Source: Taxillus chinensis (Eukaryota > Streptophyta > Magnoliopsida > Santalales > Loranthaceae). Taken from it: 64,000 nt of DNA. A program made the translations under genes and the position numbers. The notes below the pieces were generated by a model. That model did not search any database. It had not been told where the DNA came from and was given only the letters and a program-made list of their open reading frames with translations. Location: assembly GCA_023512835.1 (NCBI GenBank), contig CM042086.1, positions 12,738,809 through 12,802,808 of the forward strand, read 5' to 3'. This document shows, one piece after another, positions 53,884 to 64,000 of the stretch (positions within the stretch are counted from its first letter, which is position 1; every line of letters begins with the position of its first letter).

Positions 53884-56800
53884 TCATTTTGTGCCCCCTA
53901 ATGCCACCGCTACAGGCAGTGCTTCTTCATCAGTTGTCTCGGGTGAAGCACTCACTTCAGCAGCATTTATAACCACAGGCTCTTCATCTTCTTCTGAACC
54001 TGTGATGATGTCTTCTTCTGAACCTGTGTTGTCAGCCCCGAGTAGCTTCTCTCTCATCTTCACCATAAGCTCTTCCCGTACATCTTTATTCTCAATCAGG
54101 TAACTTTTGAGGGCCGCCTTGCCATAGAAGCTCTGGTTATTTAGGCCGTAATATGATCCAGCAACTTTCGTGATGAACTTATGTTTACAGCCCAAATCTA
54201 TGATCTCTGACTCGCGACAAATCCCCTTCCCAAACACAAGCTCAAATTCTGCTGTTTTAAATGGAGGGGCGTGTTTGTTCTTTACAATCTTCACCTGGAC
54301 CTGACTTCCTGTGGTCTACAAAACAGAATAATGTACAAGGCTTCATAATTTCACCATAACCCAAAAAATCTAACAAACTGAGTCATTCTATCAGAGTCCA
54401 ATGCAGCTCGCCCAGTACATCTTATTCTGATATGCAGATGAAGGTCCCCTGTTCTTACTTATTCCATGAAGCGGGATGAGCCAAAAAACCAAAAATGGCA
54501 ACAATTTGTGGATTATTAACTATTTCAAATCTAGAGCAAGGAATGAAACCAGAGTATATCGGGAGTCTGCCAAAACTTTCATTATACTAACCTGCAGCCA
54601 ACTAACAATTTTCCTCAACTATAGTTTTGCAAGCAATGGTTTCTAAAAAAGAATAAAAAGGATCCTGCTTCAATCCAGGAAAAGATAATATGGCAAGTGT
54701 CAAAAGGGGTTAAACCCCTTGTAACTCAAAGCTTACCTCTTCCCCCTTCTTGATCGCGCCTATTTTTTTAATATTTAACCGCACAGATGCATAGAACTTC
54801 AAGGCATTGCCACCACATGTGACTTCAGAAGGCCCTCCAAATCCCCCGAAAGTACTTATCCTTGCTCTCACCTAAATATAAAATATTAAGTTTCAGAAAA
54901 TACAAACACACATTTGATAAATTAAAAAAAATGCACAACAAACAAAAAGAGGTTTATAAGCATAAAAAAAACTTATCAGAATTCAAAGACATCCATGGAC
55001 AAAAAAACCCTCAAGTGTTTGCTTTACGTAAATCATGATTATGCTGAATAATCAATTTTGACTTCATCTAACTTTGTCAAAACAACAAAATTACTCAATA
55101 GCCACATCACTTCCAAGAAAAATAAAATTAACAATAATACCTGCTCTCTTGGAAATTCAGTTTTAGTTTGCACTTATTTGTCAATAATACATACCACTTA
55201 GTAAATAAGACAAATGGTAGAAATAACAGGGTGCCAAATGGTACAATGGATCTCAAACTAAATCCAGCACAAAAGCCAGAAAGTTAGAAATCTGTTCTAG
55301 ATTGGTTAAGTTGAAATTTAAAAAGCTGAGGCGGCAAAAATGCAGCTCAAACTCTGATGGAAAAGAATTAAGACTCATACCTGGTTAATAAATATCAAGA
55401 TGGTTTGTGACATAGACAAAGAGTGACTCAACTTGCGAAGCGCCTGGCTCATCAATCTAGCTTGCATGGCCACGTGTGCATCGCCCATCTCACCATCCAA
55501 TTCACCTTTGGGAACAAGAGCAGCTACCTGGCATTTTAAAACACAACATGTAACCAAGAACAGAAGCCAACTAAACAAATCAGATTAAATGAAATCACAT
55601 CATATTATGATCTAGTGGAAATTCAAGGCATATACAAGTTCTAAGGAATAGAAGATCTCTAGGAGTAGTGGAGTTGTGTTTGTTATTAAAATTTCCATAT
55701 TTTGTTGGACGGTCTTTGTTGTATTCTATTATAAATAGATATGCCATAAACCCAGTTTGCATATGCACTTGGATTATAATGTTTCCTATCTTTAAATATA
55801 TTATGAACCATCAGACAGACATACATGCATCGATGTGCAGCAAAATTAAATGTTAAAATAGCCAATGACCATCATGATAAGGTTCTTTAATATGATTTAA
55901 CAACACTCACACTGTCAACGACAACAACATCCACAGAACCACTTCGGATAAGGGTGTCCACAAGACTCAAAGCTTGTTCACCACAATCGGGCTGTGAGAG
56001 AAGCAAATTTTTTGTGTTTACCCCAATAGCCTCAGCGAGTGATGGATTCAGAGCATGCTCAGCATCGACAAACACACAGCAACCTGCATAAAAACAGCAC
56101 AGAACAAAATATGTAGATATCCTGAACAAGCCTATGCTGAACTCCATTAAAATAGAAATGGGATGATAACAAAGCAAATGCAAGCAGGAGAAGCCAAGAA
56201 GGTCCCATATTAAGAGCTTCTACATGGTCCCAACTGTTTGTTACCATCAATGAAAAAATGGATAAATATATTAGAAAAGATTGCATCAGATAAATTCAAC
56301 TGTCTAAAATTCCTAAAATCAAAAGGTCAGTAAATACAAAACTTTTTAAACTTTTAAAGCAGCTTTTTTCTTCTTTTAAAATATAGGATTATAAATTTCC
56401 TGCATGCAGCATGAATATAAACGCAAATACCAAGACTTCATGACCTAGCTGGGTGCCTAAGTAAGGGCAAACCTAGTGCACAAAGCTTCTACATGGGATC
56501 CGGGAAAGGGTCGGGCCACACAAGTCAATATGGACACAGCCTTGAAATTCGGCAAGAGCAGGTGTGGATGTGGAATTGTTTAGGATTCAAGAGATTTACA
56601 ATAGCGACAAATGTTTTAGATATGGTGTTGGTCCAGCCAACCAACATAACCAGATCAAACATATTAATGCAATAAGATAAAGATCTGAAGCCTTAATTTA
56701 CTTCTAACCATAAGATGGGAATTATATCTCCACAACAGAGTTCATCATGACAGTTTCTAGAAGTAACCTCCTTGTTTCTGTGATTCAGCAATAACATGTA

Positions 56801-58613
56801 GGGCAAGAGTTGTCTTTCCAGTAGCTTCTGGACCATATATCTCCACAACACGTCCCTCGAATCAACAAAAAATAAAACAAGTATTACACATAAAAAAGAC
56901 TGCTTAAGATGGTTTTGTCATTAAAAATACAACATGCAAACGAACTATGAATTCGCATGAGCAAATGCTAAACATTTGCCCACTAAGTTAACTGTCCCAT
57001 ACCCACAGCCATACATACATGCGCTATAATGTGTCCTGTACACAAGCTTCACATTTTTATATGCTCATCGGTCCATTTAGCATGGATTTCTGTAAAGGAG
57101 TTAGTTATCTGGTTCCAGATCAATTTCAAGCATTGCAAGATACCTTTGGAAATCCGCCAATGCCTAGTGCTATATCCAATGAAAACGATCCCGTAGACAA
57201 TACTGGTACATTCTTATGATCCCCAGCCCGGCCAAGCCACATGATAGAGCCCTTCCCAAAGGATGTCGTAATCTGATCAAGTGCTAACTGCAAGGCGAGC
57301 TCCTTTTTAGACGGATTCTTTTTGTTGGAATCAATTCCACTAGACTTGGATTTTTTCTTACCTTAAGTATAAAAACAAGAAATGTCATCAACACATAAAG
57401 TAATAAGATATTTTATAAACTCTAAACATGTTGCATCCCCTTAAATTGTTGGTATTTAGATGCATGTTCTCACAACACAAACCCAAAACAATCTAGAAAA
57501 CAATATATTTAAAGTAACAAAGTTTCCAAATATCAAACCCTCCTGAAATGCATTAACTTTTTATGCTTTGATGTCATAACGTAGAACTAGCTGGCCAGAC
57601 CAAACCACCCTTTTGTTCTATGGAGATTAAATAGAGACCGTGTTTCATAGTGACTCGAAAACAGCAGGTTAACACGATATATGCAACGGTAAATTGCCAC
57701 ATCCATGTCTGTGAATTCATACACCGATGCATTCACCTGCATGTGTATTTGAGTTTTTGTTTGTGTCCATACATTCATAAATGATGGAGGATAAACAACT
57801 AAAATTTCGTAATGAATAAAAAAATAGTAATAATTATAAATAAATAAAACTGCATCCTCAAACACAAATACCATCCAAGCACTAAAACTTGGAAGTGGGT
57901 AAATATAAAATCCATGTGGTTTGTGACATCAGTTACATCTCGGCATCAACATTGCTACAAAATACTCAATGCGAAACCATATAGACGATGGTCCACAGGA
58001 AATATTCCGTTCAAAACAAGGCAGTAAGTAACACAAGCACACTTGAAAACAACACTTGAGAAGCTCTACAGCACCTCTAGTAGAAAAGTACAAAAACTGT
58101 GATGATGCCCCCAAAACTCCGCTTTTATAGCCCTGCAAAGAACAAAAATTTAAAACTAGGACATATGAAAGCGCTTAAATATACAAAACACGAGATACAA
58201 ATTAGACAAATGTCAATTATTCTATCTAGTTTTCTAAAACAAAAACCAGAAAAAATGCACTCCAAAAGTATATACTAAGAGTCTAAAACACAACAAACTC
58301 ATAAACTGAGCGTTAGGCGATATCACACTTTTGGACTCATTTGGGGAAAAAAGGAAAAAAAGACAAACACACACACACACACTCAGAATTAAGCATTGTC
58401 ATCAACAAACAAACATACATACAAACATATTGGTAAACAGGAAACATGGATACAAAAAAAAAAAAAAAAAACTTTTTTATAATCGTATAAAAAAATATAC
58501 AATAGACTGAAAACAACGCGCACGAAAGAGTGTGGTAGGGAAACAAAGAGTACCTCTGAGGCCAGTAGAGAACGCCTCATAATAGAAGCGCCCCGGAGGA
58601 GGAGCCTAGCCAT
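53884..58613 (-). CDS. RECA: Mitochondrial-type RecA recombinase
   Basis: Bacterial-type RecA that drives homologous strand exchange, in plants acting in organelle DNA repair. Eight exons (transcript order): 58554-58613, 58075-58132, 57144-57361, 56768-56855, 55911-56083, 55381-55527, 54737-54871, 53884-54315. All are GT-AG and in phase, giving 436 aa. The Arg-rich N-terminus [19 protein letters not shown] fits a mitochondrial presequence. Walker A is GPEATGKT at 120-127 and Walker B ends at Asp198 (VDVVVVDS). The core also shows [47 protein letters not shown] and FINQ-VRAR (Gln248), then [13 protein letters not shown] and [12 protein letters not shown]. The acidic C-terminal extension holds a repeated TGSEED motif. 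That long tail fits the RECA2/RECA3 mitochondrial group; I cannot choose the paralogue. Longer in-frame starts exist up to 58709 but look less like a presequence. Confidence 0.95.
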
Positions 58614-58746
58614 GGCCAGCAAGGAGGGCTTTGGACTCGGACTTGGCCTCGTTGACCCCCACGTAAACACAACCCCTCTTTGGAACTCAATCGAGACAGT
58701 GGAACCCAAAACCTTAAATTCTTGTGCAAATTTGGGCGTGCAATTC

Positions 58747-58814
58747 AGAGAGAGAGAGAGAGGGAGAGAGAGAGAGTGAGTGAGTGAGTGAGAGAAGAGA
58801 GAGAATTAGGGTTT
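58747..58814 (-). promoter_or_regulatory. RecA 5' region: GA/GTGA tract and telo-box
   Basis: About 135 bases upstream of the RecA start codon is a (GA)n tract followed by (GTGA)n. Next to it, TTAGGGTTT at 58806-58814 is a telo-box (AAACCCTAA on the coding-strand complement). Telo-boxes are typical of plant genes for replication, repair and translation, often near the transcription start. Confidence 0.5.
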
Positions 58815-61552
58815 ATAAGTCGTATGGGGTTTTGGGTTTCCCTCCTTTTTGTAGCAAGGCTGTCTATGGAAGCAGGTGGGGCCTTATCAAATTAGGGTCA
58901 TTTCAGTGTCCACGGAGAGTCGAAAGAGTCTTCTTCAAAATTAAAAAGAGAATCTTAGGATTACTGTTATTTTTAAACTAATTTTTTCATATATTTAAAA
59001 ATCATAATAAATATAACAAAATATATTTAGAATTTGTTATAATAAATAAAAAATAAAATTAAATCGTAAATAAAAAAATAGAATTTAAAAAAATAAAAAT
59101 AAAAAATGAGATGTAAAGAGATAAACAAAGTAAATTAAATAATATACTAGTTATCTTTTCAAATAATGATAGAAAATATGCAACAACTAATGTGAATGCT
59201 CTATATTAAATTTAAAAAAAGTTTTTAGCGGCCTGACCAACTTATCGCCTAAATCTCACGCGCTATTAAATTACACGCCACTAATGCAAATTCCAATCAT
59301 ATGTGTGTGAAACTTGTAGGAACCATAGAATTTTGAGGTGAAACAATATATAATTTTACTCTTAAAATAGGAACCATTTTATAAGTGTTTTATTTTTATA
59401 TTCTGCTTTCATAATTTTATTTTTTTTACGAATTTGTGTTGAATTTTAAATTTTAAACATATTTTCTATTTAATAGAAAAGACAATGTGTTTCAAAATGT
59501 ATATTTTAAAAAAATTGAATTCCATAAAAAATTTAAACAGAATTATGGTTGACTCAAACAATAATGTATAAGAAGAGTAAAATTTAAAAATAAAAAGTAA
59601 AAATAGAAATTGAATTCCAATCCCACCTGCCAATCTTCGATTTATTTTTAAAATAAAATCTAACAACTCATTCATGTTTGTTCGCGCATACCATCCTGCT
59701 TGTCATCCATTGTTTTGTTTTTTGTCTTTTTTCCTCTCAATTTTCTTTGCATATTCTTCACACCCTTCTTCAAAATATATACTGTTTCATGGGCAAATCT
59801 ATCATTTTTATAATTAGGAAACTGCCTACTTTTTATTTGACGTTGAAGATTTATAAATTATAACTTCCATAATATTATGACTTTAAAAAATTATTTTTAA
59901 AACGTCTCCCAATTCATCCACCAAATCCGAGGGGTGCAATGAGTCGAGCGGCGAAGGTGGGAAAAAAGTGATATAGGAACGACCAGAACCCACCATCGGA
60001 CCTCCTCGGCTGACAAGAGATACGTCTTTGTTGCCGCGATGAGGAGTGGCGATGCTGCGGTGGATTTACTACGCTCGAGCCCCAATAGCGGCAGCAACAG
60101 GTGTAGATGCCATATGGAGGACAGCCTGTCGACCTTGTCTTCGTGGTTAGCTAGAAGGCCTTTAGGAGGTAGATTTGGTCGGGATCAAGGTCCCGTACAC
60201 TGCCATTTCCTCTCATGAACCAGACGGAAAGTGCAGTAATGTGATATGGCGATTTAGAGTATAATATTTAAATACTTCCCTACATTCGCTTTATTTCCTT
60301 TAACCTCAACCATAAAAAACGGACTGGCAATCAAATTTAACTAATTAAAATTAATTAGCCAGTACATATATTTTATAAAATTTCTAGTAAAAACACTAAA
60401 ATTTTAATATTACTTATGTAAATAAATTTATTAAAATATTTAATTATTTTATATTTTATATTTTATTAAATTTATAAGTGCGCTTAGAAAAGTCAAATAA
60501 AGTAATATTAATATTTTAAAATTTCTAAAACTGCTGCAATCCTTAAATTACTTTTTTTTTATCATAAAAAACCCCTTTTAATAAATATTTTGTTATAATT
60601 AATCAAACAAATTTGACTGTATTTACTTATTTTATAAATGAAAATAACTATTTCACAAACAAATTTAAAATGTACCTTACAAATTGACTCATCCTCATGC
60701 AAAATATCAGCGTTGCATTACCCAAAATCGATTAGCAACAAAATATCAACAATCGCAGGCTTCTATTCAATAGATAGGGTCATCGTTGCATTTCACTAAC
60801 CAATATCAATCTTATATGAGATTATATAACTCAATACACAACACACAAACTTACCGTGATATCACCTAAAAGCCCATAAGCTTCAATCACACAAAACCAA
60901 TTGACAATTAATGAATCACCATAAGACGTTACCAGATTCGACAACTCAAACACAAAAGAAAAAAAATCAAAAAGAAGGTAACTTCACAAAACATACTTTC
61001 ACCCAACATAATTCCAAAATACCTCCAACAAGCCAAATAAAAACTCTGAAGTACTACATTTCACCTGAAGGAATATAAATAATAACCTCTTAAAAAACAA
61101 AAAATAAAAGCAAATACAATGAAATAAATTGCTCGAATTTTTCATTTTTCATTTGAAAAAGCTTATATATCCGGCTCGCTTGAACGAAAGTTCCAAAGCA
61201 GAGCCCAGGCATGGGTAGACTACAAAAACAGTCCTCAAACATAAAATCCAGAAAAATAACATAAATAAATTTGAGTTCCAGAAATGTCACAACATCAGAC
61301 AGAGAGAAACCAGTAGACACACATGGATAACAATGACTTCATCAATCTCTCCCCAACCGCAAGGCAGACTTCCGAACAGAAACAAAGGAAGTCTAAAATT
61401 AACCCACAAAACATGACATGTAAAAAAGAAAAGAAAACATATAGCTACACGCCTACCACCTTCCTGGCCACTCACGAATCAAATTCATCATAATGAATAT
61501 GCTGATAGTTCTTTAACATCTACACAATTTCTGCTGTTGCCATCAAATCCCC
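58815..61552. other. Intergenic region between RecA and NAP1
   Basis: Mostly AT-rich DNA with no supported gene. A GC-richer island near 59940-60220 carries an open + strand frame reading RYVFVAAMRSGDAAVDLLRS and onwards, about 70 codons without a stop. I do not recognise it, and it has no flanking exons; it may be a gene or repeat fragment. The 3' UTR of NAP1 occupies the right end. Confidence 0.5.
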
Positions 61553-64000
61553 CTACTGCTGGTTACATTCGGGGGGTCGTTCTCCCTTAGACTGAGCTCC
61601 AACAGCATCCTGTCCAAGCTTCTACAAGATTCAACAACAAATGCGTACATAAGATCCCACTGCATAGTTAACTTCCGAAATAAAATGAGAGAAAAAATAT
61701 CAACAATCAAAGAAAATATGTAGGGAACTCTAACCTTGCGCCCACTCGATGACTGCAGCAGCATATCAAACCATCATGAACCAACAAAGAGAGGGAAGAA
61801 ATTAGTATCAAGGCAATTTAAATCACAAATGCAAAAGGAGAGCAACAAGACTTCAATACCTTCTTCGTCTTTCTTTCTTCTTCGCCCTCATCATCCTCAT
61901 CTTCTTCATCCTCATCGTCTTCCTCGTCTTCCTCATCAGAGTCCTCATCTTCCTCGTCATCTTCACTGCCCTCATCAACTAAGTCTGCAAACTCATCCTC
62001 AGCAGCCTCCCCAGTATACCATGATACGGCATGTGGAATAATTTTGTCCCGTATGGTCGAACTATTCATCAGAATATCACGTCATACAAGTATTCTATTG
62101 GCTATTGGACAAAACATCTACGGAAAAATTCAACTTAAATGAACTCACCCAATGTCATAATCTTGTTCCATTTCATTTTGAAGTTCTTCAGCCTATTAAA
62201 AGAGAAGAAGTGAAATTAAATAAAGAACTACAATCACCAATATTATCGAACAGTCACCAATCATGTTAACAGCGTCACAAGAAAATTTATGAACAGTGGA
62301 CTTACAGCATCTTCATCAATGTCGGCATCATCATTAGGAACTTGAGGTGGATTGAAAAAGTTAAAGAAACTATCACAATCTTCCATTTTAGTTACTGGTT
62401 TAGCATTCTTGGATCCCTTCCGAGGCTTTTTCTTAAGAAGCTTCTGGGTCAAGCACTTCCCAGGATACCACTCAATCTCCGTCCTAAAATGGATTAAATT
62501 AGCAAAAACAAAATCAATACACTACAAGATATGAAACTAAATTTGGGTAAAATCAAGATTTAGCAGCAGTAAAAAGTAATTACCCTATTGCTTTTTCCAA
62601 AATAGGCTCATCTTCATCAATCATGTGATATGTTTTCGTTAAGACTGTGTTTTTGAAATATGGATTAGTATCGAAAACAAACTCGATCTTAAAGCCCTTG
62701 GGATTATCAATCCGGCACCATTTAATGTCTTTGAGATATTTAAGAGCTCCTTCATCGCGCTCAGAAATCTGAACTCCAACAGAATATACATATTATGGGG
62801 GGAAACAGGGGCAGCCAGCCAATAAAAACTATAAGGGGAAGATAAAATCAACAAACCTCTTCAACTATAACTTCATTGCTTTTCAATGCAGTGAGCCAGA
62901 AGTCAGGGACTCCTTTCTCTGAACAAAAGTACGAAAACATGTGATCATAAAACTTGATAACAAAGAAAGGTTTCATATTAAGACTTAAGGCCTACCTTCC
63001 GCTTTTTTATCCTCTTCTTTGCCCTCTGCCGCCACATCAGAGGTCAAGCCTTCGACTTCAACCAAACCATTTACGATCTCATATCTCTGCAGATGTTCAA
63101 AAGGATTTGAGTACAATAATAATTTGATACTGTATGTGCAGTGGAAGACGATCAAACTAATGTATTGACGGGAAAGTAGGTAGGATACATGCAAAAGTAC
63201 TAGTAATGTCTATCAACTTTAAGGCACTTGACAAAAGGTGTCACATAAGAATGTTATGTGGGACTCCCATTATTTTAGAATATATATATGCATACACGGA
63301 ACACAGAAAATCACATTGCAGATGTAAATTTCTTGAGGACCAGACATGGTTCAATGAATATAAAGACTCGCAAAAGATCAGAGAAGCAAACGCATCAGTT
63401 TGGGTACCCGTGTGAACAGCGGCTGATACATCTTCTGGTATTTTGCTTCAAGTGCAGCTCGTTCCTCAAAAAATTTTGCCTCAAGTTCATCATGATGAGT
63501 CTGTGAATTTAAATAAAATGATTAAAAAAATCTTACGACAAAGATTAACAATTCAGAAGTTTCATACCCATTTCTCTTCATTTCCATCAGTGGACGGAAA
63601 GAAAAGGCATAAGAAAAACATATAAATGGGTTACAATAGTAAACAATGCTTCCTAAAACCAAGTAGAAACACAAAATAAATACTACAAGGGAACATTTTA
63701 TGGGATGATCATCAATTTATCTAACATTCTAGGCATCAACAAAATCCTTCGCTTAAATGAATAAGCTCAATGAAATTATATCAAAACTATATCTTAAACT
63801 TCTACATTTAGATTTAACAGATGATTTTAATGGATTTCTTAGTAGCTTTGGGTACTATATTACATACAAAACACCTAAGGTAGATAGCAAAACCAAAAAA
63901 AATACTAAAGGGGCAAAACACACACACAAGAATATAACACTTTGGAAGAAATGACCGTGCCTGTATTTCCCTCAGAACCTCCACGCGCTTCTTAACTTGG
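61553..64000 (-). CDS. NAP1: Nucleosome assembly protein 1 (3' part of gene)
   Basis: NAP1 is a histone H2A/H2B chaperone shuttling between cytoplasm and nucleus. Ten exons are visible (transcript order): >64000-63961, 63500-63408, 63086-62996, 62918-62857, 62768-62584, 62483-62306, 62192-62149, 62061-61860, 61752-61735, 61621-61553. They give about 327 codons, and the N-terminus is off the window. The sequence shows [12 protein letters not shown], the dimerisation helix [20 protein letters not shown], then [15 protein letters not shown]. The core has [16 protein letters not shown], the basic segment [13 protein letters not shown] (a likely nuclear signal), [11 protein letters not shown] and [18 protein letters not shown] Glu/Asp-rich tail follows, then ERPPECNQQ. 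The last four residues CNQQ form a CaaX-like prenylation box. An 18-nt exon encodes SSSGRK. The first visible intron has a GC donor; the others are GT-AG. Confidence 0.95.
61860..62061 (-). other. NAP1 acidic tail exon
   Basis: This exon codes for a run of Glu and Asp with few other residues ([20 protein letters not shown] and onwards). It is the histone-binding acidic C-terminal region of NAP1. The DNA is a trinucleotide-rich TCC/TCT repeat on the + strand, so its length may vary by whole codons between alleles. Confidence 0.85.

Noticed and set aside
58614..58709. Longer RecA start at 58709
   Set aside because: The extension has no presequence character, while MARLLLRG at 58613 does.

Overview
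The window is nuclear DNA from a flowering plant, most likely a woody eudicot. It has multi-exon genes with GT-AG introns, very AT-rich intergenic DNA full of (AT)n, (GA)n, (CA)n and (AAT)n microsatellites, decayed transposons, and organelle-targeted and plant-specific protein families. I cannot name the species from sequence alone.

I reconstructed six protein-coding genes exon by exon. Every exon phase joins and every internal intron has a splice signal. From left to right: (1) a cytokinin dehydrogenase (CKX), + strand, 15870-18140, 5 exons, 524 aa; (2) a plant IAP-like/ZC3HC1 (NIPA) zinc-finger protein of the ILP1 type, - strand, 22715-35953, 7 exons, 953 aa; (3) a three-CRM-domain organelle intron-splicing factor of the CFM3 type, + strand, 36362-40581, 8 exons, 1047 aa; (4) a bHLH041-like transcription factor, + strand, 46939-49698, 8 exons including a 15-nt microexon, 492 aa; (5) a mitochondrial-type RecA, - strand, 53884-58613, 8 exons, 436 aa; (6) the 3' part of a nucleosome assembly protein 1 (NAP1) gene, - strand, 61553 to beyond the right edge.

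The first 15 kb holds no gene I can support, apart from a doubtful terminal exon near 354. It contains microsatellites, a candidate MITE, and a compound tandem-repeat block at 11.1-12.7 kb (a ~500-bp unit twice, then a ~240-bp unit about 2.2 times). The CKX promoter carries a 333-bp-offset duplication of its core. CKX and ILP1 converge. ILP1 and CFM3 are head to head over a 408-bp intergenic segment with repeated CGCG boxes. ILP1 has a 5.3-kb first intron containing Ty3/gypsy debris. The 6-kb gap between CFM3 and bHLH041 contains a decayed PIF/Harbinger transposase. bHLH041 and RecA converge; RecA and NAP1 lie in tandem on the minus strand.

The genes do not form a pathway; this is ordinary eukaryotic gene order. 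I see no convincing new multi-gene system. The most distinctive observations are an in-frame tandem duplication of about 175 codons in CFM3, a CFM3 stop codon followed by open frame that leads to an intact splice donor, a secretion-signal-free CKX, a GC-AG intron in NAP1, and the shared ILP1/CFM3 promoter.
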